Source of the DNA: Litoditis marina
Lineage: Eukaryota; Nematoda; Chromadorea; Rhabditida; Rhabditidae
Assembly (NCBI GenBank): GCA_964036275.1
Contig: OZ038438.1
Span: 4,036,978-4,100,977, forward strand
Direction: 5' to 3'
DNA length: 64,000 bases
Part shown: in pieces, positions 25,601 to 36,800 of the stretch
Numbering within the stretch: the first letter of the stretch is position 1
Layout: every line of letters starts with the position of its first letter
Notes under the pieces: model-generated
Told to the model about the DNA's origin: nothing
Seen by the model: the letters and a program-made list of their open reading frames with translations, nothing else
Database searches by the model: none
Position numbers and translations under genes: made by a program

Positions 25601-27326
25601 CTAAACAAGGAATGTTATGAGATTCTATTGGAGTTTCTAACGGCGCCATAGTTCAGAACTATTGGCGTAGTTGTAACCTCGTTCAAGTGAGAGCAACTTT
25701 TGTGCTCCAGGCAGGATTCGAACCTTCGTTCGCCGTGCGTGAATAGAGCTTTCATCCAATCCGCCATTCAGACATGTGGATAGGAGAGAAAACTAAGCAG
25801 TACCCGCCTGTCATGAGTTCTTCATTGGAAAACGTCTTCCTACTAAACGTTAAACTCTTCTTTCATTTTTATTTTCACGAAACCGGTCTATCCATGATTT
25901 TTTGCGAGACTGTTTTCGGCCCTCTCACACGTAATATTCAAATTTCAGACATACCCAAAAAATACGTATACCTCAACTTTTTTATAGCTTTTCAACAATG
26001 TAAGAATTTTTGGAACACGTTAATTTTGAGCGAAACTATGCCGAGATTTGAGGAGGCGGACACGTTTGTCGCCGCCGCCGCCGCCGGCGCCGAGCACGGA
26101 AGCCATTTTTGCGAGACGTTGGGCCCTCTAACTCTTCTCAACAAATTTTACTTGGGACGTAAACTTAATGTTTTGTAGACGTGTTGCCCTTTCAGTGATT
26201 CTTGCAAAAATCTAATGAAATGGTCGACGTACTTTGAAGAAAAATTTAATAAACTGTTTTGGAATGTGTGCAGACCTCTGAACAAAAACTAATCTGCGCA
26301 GCGCTCCGCGCTGCGCACGATCTGAAGGTGTGTTTCTCACGATATGAAGGTGTGTTTCTCACCATCCGGAAGTCTATAAACGTGTTGAGCAACTGCGAAC
26401 TCAGCGCTCGTTCCTGAAGTGGCGAAGGTACACCAAACCCTGTCGCCAATCTTCACATTCGCCACAGAATCACCGATCTGCAAATCATAACTTATAGTGG
26501 AGAATTACATTTTCACACCAACATTTTAGATTTCAGCTGAAAATTTATGCATATGGTGTTTCATCACCACGGTCGGGGCAACGGGTGGAAATTACGTGAA
26601 TTAGTTTCCAACAAAGTTGAAAGTCGGATCAAAACCTGTCCTGGTCCTTCCCGGGTCCTGCAGAAAAACTCAGAAACGTACACTGACAAAGTGCACGATT
26701 TCTCATTAGAAAGCTAACTTTACGTGAAATTCATATAACGTCTAGCATCTTTGGCGCAAAATTTATCCTACACCCCACAGTTTGCGTGACCAGGTATAGA
26801 ACGGGGCACAGCAGGAAAGGTTTCGATCCGAGAAATCTTTGTCCCCAACAACTCTGAATGAACGAATATAAAAAATGAATGTTGAATCTCGAATACTTTG
26901 CGGTTAGACCTGTTGATACCAATTATAACTTAGATGAGATTCACCTTCTCCACAACGCCGGATCCGTCTTTGCCGGTGACATAGGGCAGTGGCGGTAGGG
27001 CGCCATATTGGCCGGACCGAATATAGGTGTCAACCGGGTTCACACCGGCTGCCACCATCCTAATCAGCACCTCGAAATAACAAAACTAAGATTCACATTC
27101 AAGTCTTGGAAACGCGTACAGGGAGATACAGAGTCGTACAAAGTTCCTGCAATTCTACCAGTTGATGTCCTGTGATAGAAAAGAGGAGAAGTGATGGGAG
27201 TGAATATTTAGAGATCTCAAATCTCGAAAGTACCTGATAGCCTTCTAATATGGTAGGTATCGAAACATCGGACAACACATTTATGCAGTCGGGACCTCCA
27301 AACTTCTTAATAATGGCAGCTCGCAT
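22632..27326 (-). CDS. CRYZ: Quinone oxidoreductase, zeta-crystallin type (MDR superfamily)
   Basis: NADPH-dependent one-electron quinone reductase of the medium-chain dehydrogenase/reductase superfamily, zinc-free, cytosolic. Seven exons join in phase: 27234-27326, 26945-27070, 26363-26477, 24616-24698, 23890-24094, 23454-23606 and 22632-22819, giving 320 residues (human 329). N-terminal GroES-like part: [24 protein letters not shown] and [12 protein letters not shown]. Rossmann nucleotide-binding motif: [19 protein letters not shown]-terminal: [10 protein letters not shown]. The zinc-ligand pattern of alcohol dehydrogenases is absent, as expected for this subfamily. A 5' UTR of about 36 nt begins after a TTTTTCAG acceptor. 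Intron 3 (1.66 kb) is full of repeat elements. The 22-nt segment carrying the exon 3 donor is tandemly duplicated. Confidence 0.95.
22850..22950. repeat. Dispersed repeat, copy 1
   Basis: Contains GCATGCGATATACAAGAGAAG then ATCGACAGTAGGACACGAAAAC and TCGGAAATCGTG. It matches 25432-25525 closely, so it belongs to a dispersed repeat. It lies in the last intron of the CRYZ gene. Confidence 0.65.
22997..23066. mobile_element. MITE family A (TGTAGTTTG termini), copy 1
   Basis: Begins TGTAGTTTGATC and ends CCAAACTACA. Shares the interior words ACACG, TAAT and TTCGAA with three other copies at 56950, 62376 and 63163. About 70 bp. It lies in the last intron of the CRYZ gene. Confidence 0.75.
24953..25012. 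repeat. Hairpin with perfect 19-bp arms
   Basis: CTGGGAGATTAGACTACAA (24953-24971) and its exact reverse complement (24994-25012) flank a 22-bp loop. It lies in CRYZ intron 3, immediately before a longer inverted repeat. Confidence 0.75.
25055..25392. mobile_element. Long inverted repeat, about 100-115-bp arms
   Basis: The left arm (25055-25170) and right arm (25290-25392) are near-identical inverted copies. Both contain TTTTGGATGAAA, GAAAGAAGTCCAATAAAAAT and AGGAAAAGGCTAATCTCGCT. The left arm carries an extra insertion of about 12 nt. It lies in CRYZ intron 3. It could be a foldback transposon or a source of hairpin RNA. Confidence 0.8.
25432..25525. repeat. Dispersed repeat, copy 2
   Basis: Contains GGCATGTGATATACAAGAGG then ATCGGCAGTAGGAAACGAAAAC and TCGGAAATCGTGG, matching the copy at 22850-22950. 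The flanks differ. It lies in CRYZ intron 3. Confidence 0.65.
25698..25768 (-). repeat. tRNA-like sequence / tRNA-derived SINE head
   Basis: On the minus strand, TGGCGGATTGG resembles a pol III A box, and GGTTCGAATCC, about 40 nt downstream, is a perfect B box. The ends do not pair into a tRNA acceptor stem by eye, so it is more likely a SINE or tRNA relic than a functional tRNA. It lies inside CRYZ intron 3, in the same orientation as the gene. Confidence 0.5.
26317..26362 (-). repeat. 22-bp tandem duplication carrying the CRYZ exon 3 splice donor
   Basis: On the minus strand GTGAGAAACACACCTTCA occurs twice in tandem, so the exon 3 donor GTGAGA at 26362 has an identical donor hexamer 22 nt into the intron. 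Just beyond it is a perfect hairpin, TGCGCAGCG..CGCTGCGCA (26295-26317). Confidence 0.7.
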
Positions 27327-29166
27327 TATACAGGAATATAGGGCCGATTGAACTTTTGTAAACCTGAAAAATGAGACAATCGAAACGTTTGCAAACAGCA
27401 ATTGTCGTCGCGAACTGTGAGAAAAAAATAATAAATTTCGAGAGGTTGGGAAAAAGATATAAGGAAAGACTGCTTCTGATGAACTTTGTCTCGAAACAGA
27501 GAGGGAAGTTGGGATTATTACTAAAGATATAGGCAATAATACTAAAGAGGCGAACTCGCTAAAGAACGATTTTTAATAAAACACTGGAAATTTTTCTGGA
27601 AATTTTTTTTCATCGTTTCTAATGATGAAACTAGCTCTCCTCTCCGAACAACAACATCTGATGAAAAACTCCGAAACTGTTGTGTATCGAAAAACTGTGC
27701 GGTGTTTCAGTGATTACTGTAGGTCTACGAGCGGATAGAACTGGCTATATAGCTATATTGATACACGCATTCAATAAATACTCGACCATCTAGAAAAGTG
27801 TACAGTAACCTGAGCCTCAAGGATATACCACAACTGAATAACTGAGCATGGGAGCAAAAAGTCACATCTAACTTACAAACCATAATGCGACAATATGACC
27901 ATTTCAAGGTCAACTTTTTGTGGCCCAGCTACACTCTCTTGGCTCTGACCGCAACCTGCGGATAGCTAATTTCAAAGAAGCACGCCGTTTCCAGGCTCGA
28001 CAGTACTGACAAAAAAATCACAAGAAAAGTTATGGTGCTTTTGTTCCTTCATTCTTATAGGACGATAGACGGTATCGGTCTGGTCACGATTTCTGGTTCA
28101 TTGTTCTTTTCTACCCGATTAGTTTGAAACAGACCTGGAACATTCTCGCAGTCGATTTGCAAGTTAGTTTAGTTCGGTATAGTCTGTTCCACGAACTCTT
28201 AACCCTCTAGTAACATGCTCAAACTTCTAGGTCAACGCTTCCTACTTTGATGTTAGCGGAATGACTTGATGTTTTGGCATTGTGATTCCACGTTTATCAC
28301 TACAAAACGCTCAGAACATTGGAGGGTTCATTGAAAATTGGCCTCTGACATGTTTGACGAGTACTGTAGAAGTTGTTCAATTGTGAAAAGGACTATACAC
28401 CTCTTCGAATAAGAAATTGATTCAGTGTCTCGCCGCAATCGGCCAAAATCGGTCAGCAAAAGAGTTGGCTTTGAGTTACCTTGTATATTCGACATGTTTA
28501 TCGAAGATTTTTATTGAAGATTTTTTTCCTGAGGAAGTTTTTTTTTTCAAACAAGTTCAATCTTCTAGTGTAACTACTACTTGGGAGCGAGACAAAAACA
28601 ACTAACTGAGAGAAGGGTGAGAATGAGTAACTATTTCCTTTCCAAAAAAGTCCCTATTTTGCCATCTATAAATACTTAATTTTGTAGAAAAGTGAATTCA
28701 AGCGCCAACACTTTGATTAGTGACTGAAACACTTCTTCCGTTAAACACCCACTTGAACAAGGACCTATCCATCAGAAACTGGCATTAGATAAACGTTGGG
28801 AAAAAAGAATGGGATAAATTAATAAAGAATTCCGAAATAATTTCCCTTTTTAGGTATACCTATTTGACGTTCTCCGTGATCAGTAAGCGTGCTCTATTGT
28901 CATGCGAGGCGGTTGAAACGCGCCGCCGACGACCAAAATTCTGCACGACTCAACTTAGGCGCGAAACAATATAATATTATATTTTATATTATTTGTCTGT
29001 AAAGGCTTTTGAAACTTAGTTCCTAATCTTAGCGTCATTGCTCTCATATTGTGGTTATAGTAGAATGAACAAGCTAATTTTGTAGAGAACTGAACCCTGA
29101 AACATCTCGGAAAGTATAATTGTATTTCTTTCCAGGGTTATTACCAATCTTATCATCTAGAGGAGA
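27327..29166. promoter_or_regulatory. Divergent intergenic region between CRYZ and UBE2V
   Basis: About 1.84 kb between divergent starts, presumably with promoters for both sides, including the plus-strand cluster that begins with UBE2V. A short GC-rich stretch near 28910-28970 (GCGCCGCCGACGACC) precedes an AT-rich run. TCATCTAG ends 6 nt before the UBE2V ATG and could be its trans-splice acceptor. No protein family recognised. Confidence 0.45.
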
Positions 29167-30448
29167 ATGGGTAAGTTATTGTTCCACATATGGCTCTCTG
29201 CTGGAGCTAGCCTCATGTTCCGCTTCTGAGCACATTCGTTTTCACAGAATTTTATAAAACTTTGCTGAGTGCTCTCTATAATCATACACACTAGCACTGG
29301 GCTTACAGGACATACTTAACATAGAGAGGATGTTAACAAGTTACGATTTCAGTTGATGTTCCCAGAAATTTCCGTTTATTGGAGGAGCTTGAAGACGGCC
29401 AAAAGGGTAAAGGAGATGGTAATATTTCTTGGGGTCTGGAGGATGACTCCGACATGACTCTGACGAGATGGACTGGTACTATCATTGGACCTCCCAGGGT
29501 AGGATATTCATTTAGCATTGTAATTTGAGTTCTTCACGCACATCGTGCACGCCGCTTATTCTCACTAATTCTTGGAGAGACATATTGGGAAACTTTTTGG
29601 TAGCTCTTCTGTTTGTACATATATATCGTCGTCAAAAATAACTAAAAAGGAATATTATCAGCTGGTTTTGCAACTATGTTATAACATTTTCCTGTACACC
29701 GTTCTCCCTGATGTACGGACACATTGGTCGTTGTTGTTATGAAGTTATTCTCTGAATTTCGCGTGCTCTAGCGCGAGACTCAGATATCACCTATCTCCAT
29801 CCATTACGCAGTATATGGAAGGGAAATTTTGGGCATTTGACCCAGAAAGAGGGTGAAATCGATCAGGTTTTGTATATTCAATTTATGGTCAGACTCCCTT
29901 CGAATCTCGAATCTACAATCTTCGTATTGAGTGCGGTCCCAACTACCCTAGAGATCCACCTACTGTTCGATTCACAACCAAGATCCACATGAACGGAGTC
30001 AATCAATCCAATGGAGTGGTAAGGTTTCATATTCTGAATATAAGTCGGTGAAGTGAACGAATTACATGAATTTACTATTGACGAATTACACAGACCAATA
30101 AGGTGTTAGACAGTTCCTCGCGAAGGAACCCGTGTTTTTTTTTCAAAATACGTGAAAGATTATCATTGAGCTTCAAAATAAGTTTTTTTTGAGTTTTGGG
30201 GAAAAGGTAGCCGGTTTAAAAAAATATTTTCCGACTATTTAGGTAATGTTATTGGAGCACGTCACACCGACTAATAATAGTTGTGCTCATCCGCACTTTT
30301 ACAGATCGAGAAACGATACTTGAGCACTCTGCGGGGATGGAGCAGTGTTCATATGATAAAGACTGTGTTGGAAGATATACGCAAGTCTATGATGTGTGCT
30401 AAGGAGAACATGAAACTTCCTCAACCATCCGAAGGAGTCACTTTCTGA
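29167..30448 (+). CDS. UBE2V2: Ubiquitin-conjugating enzyme E2 variant (UEV, MMS2-like)
   Basis: Catalytically dead E2 that partners UBC13 to build K63-linked ubiquitin chains in DNA damage tolerance and signalling. Exons 29167-29170, 29353-29498, 29893-30018 and 30305-30448 give 139 residues (human UBE2V2 has 145). Matches the family through [42 protein letters not shown] and [15 protein letters not shown]. The HPN motif and the active-site cysteine of true E2s are absent: the matching segment reads [12 protein letters not shown]. The first exon contributes only ATGG, which splits the second codon. First gene of the plus-strand cluster. Its AATAAA (30720-30725) lies about 94 nt before the next gene's acceptor. 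UBE2V1 and UBE2V2 cannot be told apart here. Confidence 0.95.
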
Positions 30449-30829
30449 TAATATAGGTTGCTTCTTGTTCCTAATGATCCGAAATGTTCTTGATGTACCG
30501 ATGTGGTTGCTCGTGTTTCTAGGTATCATCTTCCATGCTTTCGATTTTTAGTCTCGAAAATAGCTTGTCGTATATGTACTTTCCATTGCGTGTTGTTTCC
30601 AAAGTTTTCGGATTTTTATTCATATATTCTATTCTACTACGTTTGCAATCGAATCATCATTGTCCTACCGGTGTATACTTCGAATTAAAATCTTTACGCA
30701 GTGTATTCAACTATAAATCAATAAACTATTTTGTTTTCATTCAATATATAGGTTGCTGAACCTAAATTACTGTAATTGTCTATTGGCAGTTTGTTTCGGG
30801 AACAGTTTGGTATTTTTAGTCTAGTGTTC
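30449..30829 (+). promoter_or_regulatory. Gap between UBE2V and BRWD, probable intercistronic region
   Basis: 381 nt. The UBE2V poly(A) signal AATAAA lies at 30720-30725. A TATTTTTAG acceptor ends about 94 nt later, some 10 nt before the BRWD ATG. This is the roughly 100-nt spacing of classical nematode operons. Confidence 0.6.
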
Positions 30830-33800
30830 ATGGATGAACGGGTATCCGAACCATCCACAAGCCAGGTGGAGCACAACAAACACAATTTCGGTGAGTTGGC
30901 AGCGAGAGTTGGTATCATTCAGTTTCCGTTGGTAACGCGTGTTGGTTTTCCGTTGGTAACGCGTGTATTGCGCAGCATAATTATCACGAGCGCTCAGGTT
31001 CTCAATCGAGATACGAGAAAAAATGGTCACTAGTACTTTAAAAGTACGAATTTGTGTAAGTAATACACTCTGCGTCTTGCTCCTCAATGGTGATAGCACA
31101 CAAAAGTAATAAGGAAGCAAGAGGTCTTACTGATGCTATTATAACTTCCTTGTTTCAGAATGTTTACTTGTTCAATACAAGACTTTGGTGAGTGGTGGCT
31201 TCGCCGGCGTGGCGCGGACTCTAGAAAAGGAACTTAACAGTCTCGGGGTAAGTAAGCAGTGCGGAAATACGTGCAGTTTTCAGCGTGTGTTACAATTACT
31301 TCTGAGCATCTACCCTTCACCGTCCACCGATAGTTTTTTTGAGGTATCCCTCTATGCTAACACATACGGAGGTCATTAATATAGTGCTCATATTTCTATT
31401 AATAAACTCCCACACCCTTTAATTTGTGCTTCTTGTTCAAGGAGTTGTGTAATAATCGATCTTTTCTCGAATCGATAGTTGTTTGGCCGAAATTATAAAC
31501 GAAAGTATATTTGGCGAAAAACTGGGTAGGTACTATAGGAGCTACTTCTTTTCCAGATCGTTCCTCCGCGATATGATATCTTCGGTGTTGAACATGAACA
31601 AACGCTACGGGAATATGTAAGCGGAGTATTTTCGATTTCGTTTTATCCCAGATTGTGATGGTAGTCGTCATTCAACACTTCTTTCACTTCGCTGAGTGTG
31701 CGTAATATCAAAAACCGGTCAATTGCATCATTATATTGTTTGTTCTACGGTCTCCGCGATTCGCAAATTAAGACAAAAATTCTGATTGTTATCTGTCATT
31801 ACAAAACTATGTATCATTTGACTGGCAACATCTTCACCCCCCTAAAGTAGGACCATTACGTGGACCAATCCCAACGCTTCAGTCCTTTAAACTGCAATAC
31901 ATTTTTCAATTGCAGTTTCAAGGACCGATGACACGGGATTGGTCCATATATATATAATCTTCCTTCTTTAAGCTGTCCACTCGACCATTGTCGGTAGTGC
32001 CAGCTCTTTCCGAGTTGGCGGGCGCTGGCGGCTCTACTCTCCTCTCCACCGTCAGACAGATGAGCATTAATTTATCCGGTACCAAATCATCAGGTAATCC
32101 ATCATCGTTTATTTATTTTGCTTGAAACCATTTTCCGAGCAAACACTGGTGCTACTATTTCACAAAAAGGAACTACTTTTTTTTACTAAATCCGCGAATC
32201 TTTATGATTTAGCATCGAAAATAGTCAAATTTCCGTGATTTTGACGAATTATGAGCCCATTTGTCCTAAAACGACTAGCAAGTTCCAACGCTATTGCACA
32301 GGATCACATATATTGGAACTCGTCAGATCTGTGATCATTAAGATGTATGGCAAACCAATACATCTTTTCCTGTTTGTGGTTCATTAGGGTTCTAGTATGA
32401 TTTATTCGCAGGATCGCGAACTGGCAGCAGGATGGGTTTCGTCAAGGGCGGTAGCCATAGAAAAACGGCAAACTTTCTGAGGTGATTCCATTTTATCAGA
32501 TTTTTTTTACAAAACGAATTTTTTAAATTTAATTACAAATTTTTTACCGAGTTCGAGTAGTTGTTTCGGTTGTGACTCTTTATTCTCACTTCTGAGTCTC
32601 GCGAAAACGGTAATATATTTCAATAAACCACTCATAGTAGGATGGCTAAGGCCTTGCTTAATTACCCGCAACTCCGCAAGTCTCAGCTATCGTTCATTCA
32701 ATGACTTTGATTCGGTAGATGAAGATGCATGCGACTGACTTTTTTAGTATCATTGTCCTTGTTGTTGGAGTTTGTTTTACATAATAATTTGCAGGCTGTC
32801 AACTTCTCGTGAATTGGGTGCCGTTATTTCTCCACTACAAGTTCATACACCCAACTTACTACAGCAGTCGATGGAACGACATTCACGCGTCACCGGGCAT
32901 ATCGACAGGACGTACACCGTCAATTTTGATCGCTCCGGCAGATTCGCACTCACGGTATGTTACCCACCTATCTATTGTAATACTAATAATACATGTTTGT
33001 TGCGCTTAGATTGCAACAAAGTTAATATCATTCAAGATTCAAGATTCAAGATTTATTTAGTTCACTTCATATCGTTTCGAGATGGTGTTCCTTGACTGCC
33101 CTCCAGATGTTTTTATCTCTGCACACTCGGAAAATTTCTTCGCCACGGATATTGGGTGGCCGTACTCGGCCTCTCCTCACAGTTCGGTTATAACTGCGGA
33201 CTGCTTCGACAAGATCATCACGCCATCGGACCAACGGACGACCTCGCACCCGTTTTCGATTGAACGGGCGCCATTCAGAAACCGCGAGAGACCAACGTTC
33301 AGGGGACATATGGGCCAGTCTGTAAGCAAAATTGTATTTAAGACTGGCAGCTTCTTCAGCTACATCCTTTAATCGAGTAATTCCGCGGATTACGGTACTC
33401 GAAAGGCGATCTTGGAGATGAATGTTGAGCATGGCTCGTTCCATTTTGCGTTGCACGACACGGAGTTGGTTCATTGGCGACTTCGACACGGCCCAGGACT
33501 CACAACCATAGAGAAGGCGCGGCAAGATGACTGAGTTGAACAGTTTGCGTTTCATACTCATTGGAAACGACTTCGCCTTCAGGATACTTCGGTATGTGTT
33601 GAAGCCGGCCCATCCAGAGGAAATTCTTCTTCTTATTTCTTTCGACCAATCACCATCAATGGATATAGTGACACCAAGATATTTGACATCGGACTTTGGA
33701 TGAAGTTCAGAACCGCGGAATTTGAGAGGAGTATTGTCGTTCTGATTGTTCAAGTACTCGGACTTGTTCGGATTTATCTTCAGTCCAACTTCATCGCATG

Positions 33801-36800
33801 CATCTGAGAATTCAGCCATCATTCTTCTGAGCGTTCTCTTGTTTGGGGCAAACAACAAGCAGTCGTCAGCAAACATGATGTGAGTGAGACGTCGACCATT
33901 CACTCGCAATCCCGTAGAAGACCAATCAACTTTTCGTAGAGCCAGATCCAGGACCAGTGTGAAGAGACGAGGAGAAATCACATCTCCTTGACGAACTCCT
34001 CGTTTGATATCTACCTCTATCTTCGTTCCATTGACCTCTATTGTACTGATAGCGGAAGTGTAGATGTTTTGAAGAACCTTGACAAGTTGAGGATGAGCAC
34101 CGATCTTTTCAAGCGACGACCAGATGGAGCAGTGTTCAACGCTGTCGAAAGCTTTGGCTAAATCGACTGCACAGAGAAACAGTGGAAGTCGGTATTCTCG
34201 AGATTTTTCGATCACTTGGCGAACGATGTGGATGTTGTCGGCAGTACCATATTGTTTGCGAAATCCCATTTGTTCTTCTGACATTTGTTCCTCCATGAGC
34301 GGCTCCAGTCGGTTCAAGATGCAACGAGAGAGCATCTTGTACATCGTGTTCAATAGGGTGATGGGTCTGTAGTTAGATATGTCTGCCACATCGCCCTTTT
34401 TGAACAATAATATTGTTTTTGACATCATCATTTCTGCTGGTAGCGCGCCATTCGACAGGATCTCGTTGAAAAGTGTGGTGACGTCTTTCGTTATAGCTGT
34501 GCTTGACCATCTCATGGCTTCTGGAGGAATATTATCAATGCCTGGAGACGTTCCTGTGGATGATTGACGAATCGCTTGGAGTATTTCACTTTCGAGAAAA
34601 AGAGGAACCGGTTCAGCAGCATTCACGGCAGGGGCAATCGTCAATCTTCTAGTGGAGTAGAGCTTGTCATAAAACTTCTTCACAATTCCAGATATGGCCA
34701 CAGAATCGTTTTTCAAATTGCCATCCACGTCTCTCAAGTGAACGAGCTTCTTCCGACTGCCTTTTCCATCCTTCATGACATTTTTGAGACTAGTTCCTTT
34801 GTCGATTGCATGTTTGAGCCGGGTTTCACGTCTCAATCGGATGTCTTCTTTTCGGCTGATTCGGGCTGCTTTACTGGCTAGGGTATATCGAATCCGGCCA
34901 AGGGGGGAGTTGTCGGACATCATTACAGAGATGAAAGATTATTTTCAAGTGTATCGTTGTTCCCTTAGAACTTTAGCTGAAATTTGCGGCCTATCTGAGA
35001 ATAAGTATGTATTCTTCACTCCAGAATCATTCAATTTACTGAAGTTCAGGCAGCCGACGACTGCACTATAAAGGCGTGGGATGTCAACTCTGCAATGTTG
35101 CGGTATACGTTTCGGGGTCATTTCAACCTCATCTCGGATATGTGTGTTTCCTACTGCAACCAGTTTATGGCATCGGGCGGGGCGGACAAGCATATCAGGT
35201 TATTTTTGTTTGGCAATATTGCTCTTTGAATCGCTGTATTTTTCACATTTAATCCTTAAGTTTTTCTACTTTTAGAGTTTGGTCTCTACAAACTGGTGCA
35301 ACGGTTGAGGTTTTCCGTTTTCACACTGCGCTTGTTACTGGTCTCATGTTCCTACCCTATGTGTATGGGTCCAAACGTTTTCTTTGCTCGTATGGATACG
35401 ATTGCAATGTGATCTTCTACGAATTTGACGAAAAGGAGGCAACATTCAAGTCAGTTTCGATTTGTCAAATCCATTACAAAATCCGCTTAGCTTCAAATAG
35501 CTATTTGATTAGAGTTTTATGCCTTCGGACTTGTTTCACTACGACCATATTTTCTTCACTTTCACTAAAAACGACCATATTGCTCGATCTATCAAGTCAA
35601 TGAATATGTAGCTATTTGATTCTAGTTTCATATCTCTTGACTTGTTTCACTAAAAACAACCATATTTCTCGGTTTATCAAGTCATTAAATATGTTTCAGT
35701 CCAGTACCAACAATTTTCAATATTCGAGACACTCCTGGCATACGCTGTGTTTCAAGTACCTTCAGTCCTAGTGGAAGATGGGTAGCGATCGGCGATACGC
35801 AGGTAGAAATCATTATTGTTTTCGTTCTCTTTTTACACTCGATTGGACCGTTCTCCTGGCCAGAACGTGATCGATTTCATCCCCAAATCTCAATTTAATT
35901 ACTTCAGGGAACTGTTCGCCTGTTTCGTTTTGAAAATGGAGTCGTCACCAGGGATGAACAATTTAGAGCGATTCCGGTGAGAGATAATGTACATTTCAAG
36001 ATAGAATTTAAAATGTAATATAGATAGTGCTTATTTTCATGTTTGTTTCGACTGTGCTTCGTTTGTCGACATCAACAAATAAAACAATTATTCTTGGTAA
36101 CCTTTGTCTTTTTCCTCTACTCATACAATACACTCTTGATTACAGCATCAAGAGCGGCTAGACAGCTTAGAATGGAGTCACAAGAGTGTTGCCTTTGTGA
36201 CGACTAGCAGCAGATCTCATATTGGAAGGCTGTGGCGATTCGTGAATGGTGAATGGCGATGTCTTGAATTTCAACCGAAACAGTGAGTTTGATCTCGATT
36301 CTGTAGTTTCTTTCAATGTCAGTTTTTCAAATACCCCAGTAACCTTGTCCGAAGAGTAAAAAACGGGCCCTCTTCTTCAAAAAGTAGAGAATTTGTCTTT
36401 TTGATGCAAAGTCATGAACGTGTTTGAATCTAGAAACTGATTACTTTTTGTCGAATAGTCCAACCCTATTCGTGTATGGTTTTTCATGTTCTCATTCGGA
36501 ATATCCTCATAAATAGGATTCATTTGATGTAATGAGTCACTCTTGAACATTTTTGTTTCTCTGTTTCTCTAACTCATCGTTTCTTGTTATGTTTCATGGT
36601 CGTGTACCGCTTCACTCCACACTATGCATATATTTGTTTTAATCATGTTTTATAGACCCGATGAGGAGTTTATGGCCATGTTCGCTTCCACCAAGTTGAA
36701 ATATGGGGTGAGTTTTGTGGGTGATAGTTTCTCTTACCTCTTTCTCGCGTCATGCTTCTCAGTATTTCTACACTGAAACTGGGTTTTCAGTAGAAAATTC

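Noticed and set aside
25698..25768. Functional tRNA gene
   Set aside because: A and B boxes are good, but I could not pair the ends into an acceptor stem or place an anticodon loop confidently, so it is listed as a tRNA-like repeat.
25774..26178. 134-codon plus-strand ORF inside CRYZ intron 3
   Set aside because: No family resemblance and low-complexity stretches, including a GCC repeat near 26068. Likely chance.
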